DNA from: an uncultured Bacteroidales bacterium
GTDB lineage: Bacteria; Bacteroidota; Bacteroidia; Bacteroidales; UBA932
Direction: 5' to 3'
NCBI GenBank assembly: GCA_934725015.1
Contig: CAKVAS010000002.1
Location: 332,107-396,106, forward strand
Length of the DNA: 64,000 nucleotides
In this document: positions 42,047 through 51,262 of the stretch, one piece after another
Layout of the letters: every line of letters starts with the position of its first letter
Numbering within the stretch: the first letter of the stretch is position 1
Notes under the pieces: model-generated
Told to the model about the DNA's origin: nothing
Databases searched by the model: none
The model's input: the letters and a program-made list of their open reading frames with translations, nothing else
Made by a program: the position numbers and the translations under genes

Positions 42047-44218
42047 CTAACGCAGCAGAGACTCCAGTTCTTCGTAGGAAGAGATAAGAACCTGACGTTC
42101 TTTGGAGCCGTTCTTCGGACCGACGATGCCTGCGGCTTCCAGCTGATTCATGATTCGTGCCGCGCGGGCGAAACCGAAGCCGAGGTTGGTCTGAAGGGAA
42201 GAAGTCGATGCGCGGCCTGTTCCGACCACGAAACGGGCGGCTTCGGCAAATCTCGGGTCAAGCTTGTTCGGGTCGAACGAGGCGACGTCGGTGGAATCGT
42301 CATCGTCGTCTTTCACCTCGGGAAGATAGTATGGGGAGGTGTAGCTTTTCCCATAGCCGCGGCAGGATTCGACGCTCTTTGTCAGAGCGGCTATTTCATC
42401 CGCATCAATGTAGCCGCACTGAATCCTCTCCTGCGAGGCACCGCTGGCCAGAAGCATATCACCCTTGCCGACGAGTTTTTCTGCACCGGGAGTGTCGATT
42501 ATGACCTGAGAGTCGGTGTGCGTCGCTGTCTTGAATGCAATCGCTGTCGGGAAATTCGCCTTAATCATTCCGGAAATGACATCCCGCCGCGGAGTCTGTG
42601 TCGCGATAATCACATGAATGCCGGCCGCGCGTCCCATCTGCGCGAGGCTGATGATGGAGCCGGTGACGCTGCGGGCAGCCTTTTTACGCTCGGGTGCGGC
42701 CGTCATCGTCAGCTGGGCATATTCATCAACCACAACGACAATATACGGCAGAAATCTGTGTCCCTTGTCCGGCCGGAGCATATTTGAGGTGAACTTGTCG
42801 TTATATGTCACCACATTAGGGGAACTTCCCGCAAGACGCATCAGCGCATAGCGCTCTTTCATCTCCTCGCATACCGAACGGAGAACCCTCTCCGCGTCGT
42901 CCAGTTCCACGGCAACGGCCTTTTCGCGTTCATCCTCTTCGCTTGATGCGGACGGCAGCACCGCAAGGTAGTGACTGTAGAGATGCTTGTAGGACGAAAA
43001 TTCTGTTCCTTTCGGGTCGATGAACACGAGTTTGAGTTCGGACGGACGCTTCGAGTAGAGCAGCGAGGTAATGATGACATTGAGCCCGACGCTCTTTCCC
43101 TGCATCGTGGCTCCGGCGACCAGAAGATGCGGAGTCTCCGCAAGGTCAAACACCTTGACACGATTATCCACCGTCCGCCCTATCGCAATCGGCAGTCGCG
43201 CCCGGCTTTGTGTAAATTCCGAAGAACCGACCAGTTCCCGCATAGTCACTATGGAACGGTGAGCGTTCGGTATCTCCAGACCTACCGCATCGTTAAGGGT
43301 CATTGCCCTCACGCTGTCAACATTAAGCGCGACTCTGAGGTCTTCCGCCCGTCCCCTTATCGCGGCGACGCTCACGCCTTTTGCGGGATAGACCTTATAC
43401 AATGTTATTGTCGGACCTGCAATCGCCTGCACATCAGAGACTCTGACATTATGGTCGGCCAATGTCTGACGTATGATGCGGCTGTTCTCCGCAATTTCAG
43501 TGGCAGTGACAGGATGTTTGTCCCCCTCACGCGACTTCAGCAGCTCAGGCTCGGGCATCTCATAGCCAGGCAGGTCATCCCCTTCAGCAGAAGCAGCTTT
43601 CTTCGGCGCAGGTTTTTTCTTCTTTTTGTTCGGAGCCGGGACGGGAACAGTCTCCGCCACGGACCTGTGCGTCGTCAGATATGACGAAATCCGCTGCCAC
43701 AAGATATATCCCACGCAACTTATCCATATATACATGAGAATCAGCACCGTTACAAAAGAAGCCATCTTGCCCATTCGACGTGAAACTCCATCGGTCAGAG
43801 CGGCGCAGAGTGTCCCGGAAATATGCTGCGACACAAGAGTGGGGTCATAACCGCCGACATCGGTCATCAGGTGATTTAGAAAGGCCGAGACTACAATATA
43901 TCCGAAAATACAGACAAGGGAGAGGCGACTGACATCGCGCTTCGCCGTTTCGCGACACAGGGCGGCGCAGGTAAAGACCGGGATGACAAGAAGAAGTAAA
44001 ACCGCCGCGCCGAACATCCGGAAGAAACTGTTAGGGCACGAGTTCGCAATGTCCGGGAAATGAGCAAGCGACGGCATATACACGAAAAAATATCCGTATA
44101 TGCCGAGTGCCGCCAGAAGGATGCAGAGCGCAGCCGCGACGACTTTCAATACTGTATGATTCTTCCCCATCATTTCACGGACATAATGTATAAACCTGTC
44201 AAATGTAAACAATTTCAA
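42047..44218 (-). CDS. ftsK: DNA translocase FtsK/SpoIIIE
   Basis: FtsK pumps DNA at the division septum and aids chromosome dimer resolution. The 723 residues hold about four N-terminal membrane helices (residues 20-185), a short linker (PNKKKKKPAPKKAAS), a motor with Walker A GATMQGKS and Walker B FLPYIVVVVDEYAQL, and the C-terminal gamma winged helix (RFVVGTGRASTSSLQTNLGFGFARAARIMNQLE) that reads orienting sequences. The linker is shorter than in E. coli. The start is 10 bp downstream of the HExxH membrane gene. Confidence 0.95.
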   Translation of the reverse strand: MKLFTFDRFIHYVREMMGKNHTVLKVVAAALCILLAALGIYGYFFVYMPSLAHFPDIANSCPNSFFRMFGAAVLLLLVIPVFTCAALCRETAKRDVSRLSLVCIFGYIVVSAFLNHLMTDVGGYDPTLVSQHISGTLCAALTDGVSRRMGKMASFVTVLILMYIWISCVGYILWQRISSYLTTHRSVAETVPVPAPNKKKKKPAPKKAASAEGDDLPGYEMPEPELLKSREGDKHPVTATEIAENSRIIRQTLADHNVRVSDVQAIAGPTITLYKVYPAKGVSVAAIRGRAEDLRVALNVDSVRAMTLNDAVGLEIPNAHRSIVTMRELVGSSEFTQSRARLPIAIGRTVDNRVKVFDLAETPHLLVAGATMQGKSVGLNVIITSLLYSKRPSELKLVFIDPKGTEFSSYKHLYSHYLAVLPSASSEEDEREKAVAVELDDAERVLRSVCEEMKERYALMRLAGSSPNVVTYNDKFTSNMLRPDKGHRFLPYIVVVVDEYAQLTMTAAPERKKAARSVTGSIISLAQMGRAAGIHVIIATQTPRRDVISGMIKANFPTAIAFKTATHTDSQVIIDTPGAEKLVGKGDMLLASGASQERIQCGYIDADEIAALTKSVESCRGYGKSYTSPYYLPEVKDDDDDSTDVASFDPNKLDPRFAEAARFVVGTGRASTSSLQTNLGFGFARAARIMNQLEAAGIVGPKNGSKERQVLISSYEELESLLR

Positions 44219-44228
44219 TCAAACACAA

Positions 44229-44978
44229 CTACCTCAGCATCGCGAGCACCTGTCCGGGATACTCGATGAAGACGCGGTAGAGGGCGTTGGCGACGCCGGC
44301 GCGGGGTGTCAGCAGAACCAGACTGAGGTTGACTATGTGGACGAGGGCGATGCACAGGAAGGAGCGGACGGTTCCGGGGCCGGTGATGTCCGTCTGGTAG
44401 TGCCTTGTCTGACGGCACCAGCACCAGATGTGGAACGCATAGGTGAAGCCGATGACGGAGTCGATGACCAGAAGGAACAGCTTCCACCTGAATCCCGTGT
44501 CCGGAACGGTGAAGCGCCACGGGAGCATCATCAGAGTGAATATCGGAACACAGTAGGGCGAAAGCGTGATTGAGAGGTAGCCCAGCGGGCCGTTGTCGTA
44601 CAGGACGTGACTGTTGCGGCCATCGACGTTCAGCCGGTGAATTTTCCGGAAAAAGATGAATGCGAAGAGGGCGTGCGTGATTTCGTGGGTATATCCCATT
44701 GCCCAGCGCAGGTTGGAATAGACCGTGCCGGAGAGTCTCAGTCGCCGGAAAATGAATGTAATGGCGAGAAGGACAAAGAATGCGGCAAAACCATATAATT
44801 CGAATCTGTTCAGCCACCATCTTCCCCGGGATTCGGACACGACGCGCCACAGAACCACAGCCCACACGGCGATGAGCAGGCACACAACGACACAGAACAG
44901 GACATACCAAACCCTTGAGACTATGTCCCGAAATCTGTTCCATCGGGGTGATTCTTTCTTCCGGGGTGTTTCGTTCAT
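44229..44978 (-). CDS. Polytopic membrane protein with HExxH motif (M50-like)
   Basis: The 249-residue protein has about five to six membrane helices (VLFCVVVCLLIAVWAVVLWRVV, LYGFAAFFVLLAITFIF, LSPYCVPIFTLMMLPW, LFLLVIDSVIGFTYAFHIW, FLCIALVHIVNLSLVLL). HEITH sits in GYTHEITHALFAFIFF, as in intramembrane zinc proteases, but I do not see a clear second metal-binding motif (NxxPxxxxD type), so catalysis is uncertain. It precedes ftsK by 10 bp on the same strand. Minus-strand TAACTTTG (45011-45004) is a likely -7 box. Confidence 0.7.
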   Translation of the reverse strand: MNETPRKKESPRWNRFRDIVSRVWYVLFCVVVCLLIAVWAVVLWRVVSESRGRWWLNRFELYGFAAFFVLLAITFIFRRLRLSGTVYSNLRWAMGYTHEITHALFAFIFFRKIHRLNVDGRNSHVLYDNGPLGYLSITLSPYCVPIFTLMMLPWRFTVPDTGFRWKLFLLVIDSVIGFTYAFHIWCWCRQTRHYQTDITGPGTVRSFLCIALVHIVNLSLVLLTPRAGVANALYRVFIEYPGQVLAMLR

Positions 44979-45003
44979 TGGGTCAGATTTTTTGAGTAGG
45001 GTG

Positions 45004-45041
45004 CAAAGTTATGATTTTCCGGGCAAATATGTTTACCTTTG
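45004..45041. promoter_or_regulatory. Divergent -7 boxes for the HExxH-ftsK pair and the second sigma factor
   Basis: Minus-strand TAACTTTG (45011-45004) and plus-strand TACCTTTG (45034-45041) both match TAnnTTTG and lie 23 bp apart. No good -33 TTTG is seen for either. Confidence 0.4.
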
Positions 45042-45063
45042 TGGCGGTTAATTCATTATATCT

Positions 45064-45849
45064 ATGAAAGAAAAGGAACTCTTGGCCGCTCTGTGCGGAG
45101 ATAATGAACTGATTTCAAGGGAGATGGCATGGGCGGAACTGTACCGTCAGAGCCACGACCGCATCGTCGGATGCCTTGCCGCAAAGTTCAGTTCGCTGCA
45201 CAGCGAGGACATTGAGAGCATTTACACGGACGCAAGTCTCGAACTGATGCAGAACATCCGTGAGGGGAAGTTCTCGACAGAAGGGAAAACAAACGCCGTC
45301 GGCTACCTCTATGTGATTTGTTTCAGGCGCGCGATACGCGAGACAAGGCGCGCCGCAGCGGAGCGGAAAAAGTTCAGCCCCATTGACGATGCTGGTGTCA
45401 GTGAAGGCATTTTCTCTCCGGCTGCGGACAGGACGGCCTCGGACAAGGAAAACAGCCTCCGCTTTGCAGCGGATCTGCTGCGCAGGGCATTGGAATCGCT
45501 GCCGGAGAGCTGCCGCATGATGTTCCGGATGTTCTATTGGGACAAATTGACCATGCAGCAGATTGCAGCCGCGCTTGGTCTGAAGAACGACAACACTGCA
45601 AAGACAACAAAAAACAGGTGTATGAACAAATATGCTGACATAGCGAGAAAACTGATGGGCAATGACGCCGATGCCGAGGAGATGATCCGCGAGGCGGTGG
45701 AGCGTGACTGCCTGACTTCCCTATTCTCCGAGCTGCGCGACAACTCCCTTGCCTCGGCAGCCTGCAACGAGGACGGCGACCGTCTCAGACTCGACGACGC
45801 GGACTGGTCCGCCGGGATTGACTTCGATGCCCTGAATTCGGAACTGTAG
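45064..45849 (+). CDS. Sigma-70 family RNA polymerase sigma factor (second)
   Basis: The 261-residue protein has region 2 (HDRIVGCLAAKFSSLHSEDIESIYTDASLELMQNI) and region 4 (LESLPESCRMMFRMFYWDKLTMQQIAAALGLKNDNTAKTTKNRC). An extra C-terminal tail of about 60 residues (VERDCLTSLFSELRDNS ...) is not part of the usual fold. It differs from the sigma factor at 34388 but shares the same layout. The following genes encode small secreted or membrane proteins that may be targets. Confidence 0.87.
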   Translation: MKEKELLAALCGDNELISREMAWAELYRQSHDRIVGCLAAKFSSLHSEDIESIYTDASLELMQNIREGKFSTEGKTNAVGYLYVICFRRAIRETRRAAAERKKFSPIDDAGVSEGIFSPAADRTASDKENSLRFAADLLRRALESLPESCRMMFRMFYWDKLTMQQIAAALGLKNDNTAKTTKNRCMNKYADIARKLMGNDADAEEMIREAVERDCLTSLFSELRDNSLASAACNEDGDRLRLDDADWSAGIDFDALNSEL

Positions 45850-45930
45850 TTTTTTGCGTTTACCTTTTGGCGGAGGATGCATTATAATATCGAAAGGCAA
45901 AAAATGTTTCACCAATAAAAGCTAAATGCA

Positions 45931-46305
45931 ATGAAAAAGTTTATTCTTATCTGTGTCGCAGCACTCTCTGCAATCATTCTCTGCTCGGCTGCGGCCGCAA
46001 ACATGGCCGATTCCAAGGTCACTGTCTCCCACAAGAATCTGAGCTACACAATGTCGCTCGATGCTGCGGTCATGGTCTATCGCGCCTGCCCGGAGGACCT
46101 CCGCGACGGAATTCGTCAGGCTCTGATTGCCGAGCACGCCGAGAAGTGGAACGACCTGTCCGTCTCTCAGGGCAGCAGCTACGGCCTCACCTACCGCTTC
46201 GACGGGGTGAACGGAACCTTCGACGCGAAGTACGAGAACTTCTCGATGAATGTGACCGGCATCACGAGCGAGGATGTACGCAGCATATTCTCACTGAACA
46301 AGTAA
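45931..46305 (+). CDS. Small secreted protein, unknown function
   Basis: The 124-residue protein has a signal peptide (MKKFILICVAALSAIILCSAAAA). The mature part is about 100 residues with a predicted helix (YRACPEDLRDGIRQALIAEHAEKWNDL) and beta strands (SYGLTYRFDGVNGTFDAKYENFSMNVTGI). I do not recognise the family. A strong terminator follows at 46321-46356. Confidence 0.7.
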   Translation: MKKFILICVAALSAIILCSAAAANMADSKVTVSHKNLSYTMSLDAAVMVYRACPEDLRDGIRQALIAEHAEKWNDLSVSQGSSYGLTYRFDGVNGTFDAKYENFSMNVTGITSEDVRSIFSLNK

Positions 46306-46320
46306 CAGACTCTCATTAGG

Positions 46321-46356
46321 CCTCCTGCTGCGCTTTTTCGCGGCAGGAGGTTTTTT
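46321..46356 (+). terminator. Intrinsic terminator
   Basis: CCTCCTGC (46321-46328) pairs with GCAGGAGG (46343-46350), and six T follow (46351-46356). It lies 16 bp after the secreted-protein stop codon. Confidence 0.85.
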
Positions 46357-46417
46357 ATTCAGAATTTGGCGGCAAATGACGCTGGTCTGAGTGCCGCCGG
46401 CATAAAATACGAGTTAT

Positions 46418-46996
46418 ATGAAAAAGGGTACCAAAATCACACTGATAATCATAGCCTGCGGTCTGGCGGCACCTGTCGTTGTCCCCCTCATCCTGGTCGC
46501 GGTGCTCCTGATTGCTTTAGCTTTTTCTTCTGAGCCTTACGAGCATCCGACACTGAGCAAAAGCGACAATCCGCCGGCATATACGACAACCGAAGACTTT
46601 TATAGGCTGACGGGAGTCGAGTTTCCGGAAATTGTTCCGGTGGATTCCCTATTCTATGACGAGGGCTGTCTCAGGGCGAATATGTGGAATGAACACAAGT
46701 TTATTGCGTCTCACAAACTGCCCAAAAGCTTCTACAAACGACTGGATGCCGCCTGCGAGAACGACCCCGGCCATTGGGCAAAAGGGCCCGGAAGATTCAC
46801 AGACTGGGCATACAGGTGTCTTGGAATGCCGGTTGACACTTCAGCCGTTACCTACAGATATTGGGTATATCCGAGCGGGAGCGAAAAGGTTGACCGAAGT
46901 AAGGAGGTTTGGGAAAGGGACGACGGGGACGGAACGTTTGTGTCCGTGGAAATTCAGAAAGACACAATCTATCTGCTTGAGGGTTGTCTGAGGTAG
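46418..46996 (+). CDS. Membrane-anchored protein, unknown function
   Basis: The 192-residue protein has an N-terminal membrane segment (ITLIIIACGLAAPVVVPLILVAVLLIALAF, about residues 7-36; possibly one long or two short helices) and a soluble domain of about 150 residues with many Tyr/Trp/Pro. No known motif was recognised. It lies between a terminator and an AAA+ ATPase gene with 164 bp downstream, where a GC-rich partial hairpin (47016-47040) might end transcription. Confidence 0.65.
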   Translation: MKKGTKITLIIIACGLAAPVVVPLILVAVLLIALAFSSEPYEHPTLSKSDNPPAYTTTEDFYRLTGVEFPEIVPVDSLFYDEGCLRANMWNEHKFIASHKLPKSFYKRLDAACENDPGHWAKGPGRFTDWAYRCLGMPVDTSAVTYRYWVYPSGSEKVDRSKEVWERDDGDGTFVSVEIQKDTIYLLEGCLR

Positions 46997-47111
46997 GAGG
47001 CTCACAGTCAGCCGCCGGCGGCGCAGCTTTTCGCGGCAGGTATTATTTTCTGTGTCTACTTTTCGCTTCCGGCTAAGAAAATTGTGAAGAAACACTGGTG
47101 GAAATCATCCG

Positions 47112-47153
47112 AAAATGTGAAAAAATGCCTAATTTTGTAGCCTAAAATGTGAA
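47112..47153 (+). promoter_or_regulatory. Promoter of ATPase (c) with flanking direct repeats
   Basis: TAATTTTG (47130-47137) is the -7 box. AAAATGTGAA occurs at 47112-47121 and again at 47144-47153, 32 bp apart (about three turns), on either side of the box. Confidence 0.45.
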
Positions 47154-47160
47154 GTAATAG

Positions 47161-48513
47161 ATGAAACTACTTGAGAGAAAGATAGATAGTTTTCTTAAAT
47201 CATGGAAAGCAAATTCGGAAAGAAAGCCGCTGATTGTAAAGGGGGCGAGACAGATTGGAAAGACGCAGTCAATACGCGCCTTCGGGCAGGGCAACTATGA
47301 GTCCGTCATTGAGATTAATTTCGTGTTACAGAAGAAATTCCGGTCTATCTTTGACGACGGATACGAGGTTGAGACCATTGTCAAAAACATATCTCTTCTC
47401 GAACCGTTCTGGAATTTTATCCCGCACAAGACACTTATCTTCTTTGACGAACTTCAAAAATGCCCCGGCTGTGCCACTTCACTCAAGTCGTTCTGCATCG
47501 ACAGGAGATATGATGTCATCTGCTCCGGCTCTCTAATGGGCATATATTATGAAGAAATAGAATCCAATGCCGTCGGCTTCAAGGACGACTATGACATGCA
47601 CTCGATGGATTTTGAAGAATTTCTTTGGGCGAAGGGATATTCAAAGGAACAGATTGACGGGATATATTCAAATATGATTTCTCTTAAACCATTCACTCAG
47701 CTGGAATTTGACACGATTATAGGTGTCTTCAGGGATTATATGACAATCGGAGGAATGCCGGAAGTTGTCAAGAGGTACATAGACAACGGCAATTTCAGCG
47801 GGACGTTGGGACTTCAGAGACAGTTGTTGCGAGACTACGAGGAAGACATCACAAAATACGCAAAAGAAACGGACAAGGCAAAGATTCTGGCTGTATATAA
47901 TCACATTTCCACATTTCTGGCAAAAGATAACAAAAAGTTTCAGATTACGAAAGTGGCAAAAAACGCACGGAGCCGGGACTATATCGGGAGCGTGGAATGG
48001 TTGAAAGAGGCCGGTGTTATCAATGTCGCGTATTGCCTTGGCAATGTGGAGCTGCCGTTGAAAGGAAATTATGACGCTTTCAACTACAAACTTTATTATC
48101 ATGACACGGGGCTGCTGATTGCATCATTGGACGAAGAAGCGCAGGACGACCTTCGGGCGAACAAGAACTTCGGGACGTATAAGGGAGCCATATACGAGAA
48201 TGTTGTAGGAGAGATGCTGATTAAATCAGGATACGACCAGCTGTATTTTTACAGGCACGACAACCCGTCCGTGGAAATGGACTTCTTTGTCAGAGACAGC
48301 GATTCTCTTGTTCCTGTGGAAGTGAAGGCAAGTGACGGGGCAACGGCTTCGCTCAACAATCTCATTGACTGGAAATCCTACCCGGATGTCCGTTATGGAA
48401 TTAAACTGGGATACAGAAACATCGGATGGAACGGAAAGTTCTACACCTTCCCCTACTTCCTGGCCCCATTCCTGAAGCGTTTTCTGAAAGAGAACACCAT
48501 GCGACGTCTGTGA
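47161..48513 (+). CDS. AAA+ ATPase with DUF4143 C-terminus (c)
   Basis: The 450-residue protein has Walker A KGARQIGKTQ (about 23-32), Walker B TLIFFDELQKCP, the middle segments YDMHSMDFEEFLWAKGY and YMTIGGMPEVVKRY, and a DUF4143 end with a nuclease-like site PSVEMDFFVRDSDSLVPVEVKAS. This is a typical Bacteroidota ATPase of unknown role. It is not an obvious paralogue of (a) or (b) beyond the family level. Confidence 0.9.
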   Translation: MKLLERKIDSFLKSWKANSERKPLIVKGARQIGKTQSIRAFGQGNYESVIEINFVLQKKFRSIFDDGYEVETIVKNISLLEPFWNFIPHKTLIFFDELQKCPGCATSLKSFCIDRRYDVICSGSLMGIYYEEIESNAVGFKDDYDMHSMDFEEFLWAKGYSKEQIDGIYSNMISLKPFTQLEFDTIIGVFRDYMTIGGMPEVVKRYIDNGNFSGTLGLQRQLLRDYEEDITKYAKETDKAKILAVYNHISTFLAKDNKKFQITKVAKNARSRDYIGSVEWLKEAGVINVAYCLGNVELPLKGNYDAFNYKLYYHDTGLLIASLDEEAQDDLRANKNFGTYKGAIYENVVGEMLIKSGYDQLYFYRHDNPSVEMDFFVRDSDSLVPVEVKASDGATASLNNLIDWKSYPDVRYGIKLGYRNIGWNGKFYTFPYFLAPFLKRFLKENTMRRL

Positions 48514-48556
48514 AGCCGCGTCCATGGCGCTGAATTTCAAAAGCAAGAGGGACAGT

Positions 48557-49009
48557 TCAACGATTGTCGTTCAACAGCGCCACCACGGCCTCGCTTATGT
48601 CCCGGTAGGTCGTCTCAAAGTCTCCCGAATACCACGGGTCGGCGACGTCGCGCTCCTCGCCGACGAGGGACATCAGCATCCGCACCTTTCCGTCTGGATC
48701 CGGCATGAGCCTTTCCATCCAACGCAGGTTGTTGCGGTCCATCACATAGATGCGGTCGTAGTGCCTGTAATCTTCGGGAGTTATCCGCCGTGCCCTGCGG
48801 CGTTCAAACGGGATTCCGTGCCTCCGCAGCGTTTCCTTCGCCGGCGGATATATGTCGTTCCCTATTTCTTCGGCCGACGTCGCCGCCGACGCGATTTCAT
48901 ACTCCCCTGAAAGTCCTGCATCCGCAACCGCCTTCTTCATGATGAACTCCGCCATCGGGCTGCGGCAGATGTTCCCGTGACAGACAAAGAGTATCTTATT
49001 CATTGTCAT
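48557..49009 (-). CDS. Low-molecular-weight protein tyrosine phosphatase
   Basis: The 150-residue enzyme dephosphorylates protein tyrosines. The P-loop VCHGNICRS (Cys10, Arg16) is at the N-terminus, and the general acid Asp is in VADPWYSGDFETTY near the C-terminus. The ATG at 49009 overlaps the stop of the upstream AAA/PD-(D/E)XK gene (ATGA); a second ATG at 49003 (MNKILFVC) is as likely. It converges with ATPase (c). Confidence 0.93.
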   Translation of the reverse strand: MTMNKILFVCHGNICRSPMAEFIMKKAVADAGLSGEYEIASAATSAEEIGNDIYPPAKETLRRHGIPFERRRARRITPEDYRHYDRIYVMDRNNLRWMERLMPDPDGKVRMLMSLVGEERDVADPWYSGDFETTYRDISEAVVALLNDNR

Positions 49010-50565
49010 GCAGTTTTCCAGCCGTCAACGGTGTGCGTCTCGGATGAGAAGTTGATGCCGAGCCTGATGATTTGCTTGCCGGAGGCGAGGAACGGCTTGT
49101 CGTAGCCCTTTTCTTCGATTTGTTTAAGGGCGATTTCGGGTGACTGGTCGCGCTTGAGCTCTATGATATAGACATATTTGTCGGTGTCGAAGATGATGTC
49201 TATGCGGCCGCGTGAGGTGTGGTACTCCGTCTTGACATAGAGCCCCATCATCTTGAGCATCACCGACATCGTGTTCTGAAAGTAGAGTTCGAGGTCGCCC
49301 TGAATTTCGTAGTCGTTGCCGGAGAGGAAGGAGGTGAAACGGGTCATGAAGGACTCGACGTCGCCGCGCTCGATGTCATCGACAAAACTATAGACCGAAA
49401 ACTCGCCGTCGGTAAGAGCCGGAGCATAGAGCTGACTCAACGAATCGAGAAAACCGGACTTAACCTCTTCATTGGGATAGTCCAAAGTGTATGCATTGAA
49501 ACGGGAGTCGTATCCTTTGATTGTCAGACAGCCGGTCTGGTACATGAGGGTTATCGGCGTCGGGCTCGCATAGTTCGTGCCCGTAAGCCTTTCCATCGAG
49601 ACCCTGTTTTTTGACAAATTATCAAGATTATACTGTCCCTGCTTGAGATAACGCACAAGGAATGTAGGAGTCCCCGTCTCAAACCAATACATACGGAACT
49701 TCCCGGTTTTAAAGGTATTCAGCAGGCTGAAAGGATTATACACGCCTGTAGCGTCTTCACTGAAATGATAGCCGTCGTACATCAGTTTCAGCTTGGCATA
49801 GCACTCCTCCTTATTGATGCCGTTCTTTTCGGCAAGCACCTCCACACTGCCGTCGAAATATGACCTCAACTCGTCCTCCGACACTCCGCAGATGTCCGAG
49901 TATTCCAAGTCCATCGAAATGTCCGAGAGATTATTCAAACTGCTGAATACACTCATCTTGCCTAGCTTCGTCACCCCGGTGAGAAAAGCGAAGCGAATGA
50001 ACCCGTCCTTGTTCTTTATAACGCTGTAGAAACCCTGAAGCTCACGGCGGAAACTGTCCATCAGGTCCGGAGCGTCAATGTTGTCAACCACAGGCTTGTC
50101 ATACTCGTCTATGAGAATGACGACCTTCTGGCCGGTCTTTTTGAAAGCCGCCTCGATGACTGCGGAAAAACGTGTCGCAGGCTCCTCAAACATCTTGATG
50201 ACGCCGAACTGATTCTCCCACGCGAGCAGATGCTGGTCGAGTTTACCGGCAAGATCGGCAACGGATGCATAACGACTGCCGGTCAAGTCCAGATGAAGAA
50301 CCGGATGCGCCGTCCAGTTTTTCTCAAGCCTCTCAATCGCAAGGCCTTTGAAAAGTTCCTTTCGTCCGCGAAAATACGCCTCCATCGTAGAAACGAGCAG
50401 GCTCTTTCCGAAACGGCGAGGACGGCTAAGGAAATAGTAATCCCCTGTCGCTGCAAGATTATAAATCTGCGCGGTCTTGTCAACATAGACAAATCCGCCC
50501 TGCCTTATCTTCTCAAAATTCTGTATTCCAATCGGGTACAACATAATCGTCAATGCTTTATCCAA
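49006..50565 (-). CDS. AAA-ATPase-like / PD-(D/E)XK nuclease (DUF1703 type), copy 1
   Basis: The 519-residue protein has an N-terminal AAA-ATPase-like domain (YPIGIQNFEKIRQGGFVYVDKT, degenerate Walker A SRPRRFGKSLL, Walker B VVILIDEYDKP) and a C-terminal PD-(D/E)XK domain (SRGRIDIIFDTDKYVYIIELKRDQ: Asp, Glu-x-Lys). It is common in Bacteroidota and its function is unknown. Copy 2 at 53178 has the same length; the middle third is essentially identical and the ends diverge. The conserved block runs on about 75 bp past the start, including a -7 box TAACTTTG (minus, 50577-50570). Confidence 0.9.
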   Translation of the reverse strand: MDKALTIMLYPIGIQNFEKIRQGGFVYVDKTAQIYNLAATGDYYFLSRPRRFGKSLLVSTMEAYFRGRKELFKGLAIERLEKNWTAHPVLHLDLTGSRYASVADLAGKLDQHLLAWENQFGVIKMFEEPATRFSAVIEAAFKKTGQKVVILIDEYDKPVVDNIDAPDLMDSFRRELQGFYSVIKNKDGFIRFAFLTGVTKLGKMSVFSSLNNLSDISMDLEYSDICGVSEDELRSYFDGSVEVLAEKNGINKEECYAKLKLMYDGYHFSEDATGVYNPFSLLNTFKTGKFRMYWFETGTPTFLVRYLKQGQYNLDNLSKNRVSMERLTGTNYASPTPITLMYQTGCLTIKGYDSRFNAYTLDYPNEEVKSGFLDSLSQLYAPALTDGEFSVYSFVDDIERGDVESFMTRFTSFLSGNDYEIQGDLELYFQNTMSVMLKMMGLYVKTEYHTSRGRIDIIFDTDKYVYIIELKRDQSPEIALKQIEEKGYDKPFLASGKQIIRLGINFSSETHTVDGWKTA

Positions 50566-50653
50566 CTTGCAAAGTTAGCAAAGATTTTTTTTAGTTTCAG
50601 GGTGTTTACTTTCGGGGGAATCTTACATTTCACATAAAAACAGAGTTTAGAAA

Positions 50654-50942
50654 ATGAAAAAGTCAGCGATTATTTTTTGCGTACTTGCAGTTTTGGGGTG
50701 CAGGTCAAAACACGCCAGCATAAGGAATTCTACACCGATGCCTGAGGTTGAAGCATCTGCCGAATCTTCTGATACGCCAAAGGTTTGATAGTTCCTATGC
50801 TGAAGAGAGAGAGAACCGGACATTCTATCGCTATCGTGATGTTCAGAGAGCCTGTTTTGACACGGTATGGTGCGGACCGGATGGTGCTGTTGCCTATGGT
50901 ATGGCTGAAGACGAGTTGCTGATGAGACAAAAATCGTTGTAG
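50654..50942 (+). pseudogene. Small lipoprotein gene with a frameshift
   Basis: From the ATG at 50654 a lipoprotein signal is read (MKKSAIIFCVLAVLGCRSK, lipobox Cys about residue 16) to a TGA at 50786-50788, giving 44 residues. One frame over, the reading continues without a stop from the same area (FDSSYAEERENRTFYRYRD ... CFDTVWCGPDGAVAYGM) to 50942 and looks like real protein. A single-base change near CCAAAGGTTTGA would join both parts into a lipoprotein of roughly 95 residues. Sequencing error or true decay cannot be told apart here. Confidence 0.5.
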
Positions 50943-50950
50943 CCGTTCTA

Positions 50951-51262
50951 TTATTTTCTGACAAATATTTCTACACCGTAATGATTGATATGCTCAATCA
51001 AATCCTCGTTTTTCAGAGTGTCATAAAGCGACAAATCAATCTGGTATGGCAGCAGCAAGTCATCAAGAGCTCGGGATACGGCATTGAGGTCATGCCGCGA
51101 CAGGCTATCCCCGACCAATGTGATGTCGATGTCTGAAAACGGCTTGTAGTTTCCCCTCGCCCTTGAGCCATACAGGATTGCCTTTTTAACGCCTTCAGCC
51201 GACGACAATGCTGTCGTCAGTTTCTGTAACTCTATGTCTGTAAGTCCGTATGGCATAGTCAA
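50951..51262 (-). CDS. MNT-type nucleotidyltransferase-domain protein (orphan antitoxin-like)
   Basis: The 103-residue protein has the minimal nucleotidyltransferase motif GSRARGNYKPFSDID (Gly-Ser, then Asp44 and Asp46). Such proteins usually pair with a HEPN-domain partner as MntA-HepT type toxin-antitoxin or defence modules. Here the upstream partner is only a stub (51259-51459) joined by an ATGA overlap, so the gene is probably left over from a broken module. Confidence 0.85.
   Translation of the reverse strand: MTMPYGLTDIELQKLTTALSSAEGVKKAILYGSRARGNYKPFSDIDITLVGDSLSRHDLNAVSRALDDLLLPYQIDLSLYDTLKNEDLIEHINHYGVEIFVRK

Noticed and set aside
42047..44218. Met in the FtsK Walker A (GATMQGKS) as a defect
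   Set aside because: The GxxxxGKS pattern is kept, so the residue is within normal variation.
44215..44943. 242-codon frame overlapping the HExxH gene on the same strand
   Set aside because: His/Arg/Pro-rich shadow; the other frame has membrane helices and a metal motif.
47016..47040. GC-rich hairpin after the 192-residue membrane protein gene
   Set aside because: It partly resembles the terminator at 46321 but arms do not pair well and no T run follows directly, so it is not listed as a terminator.
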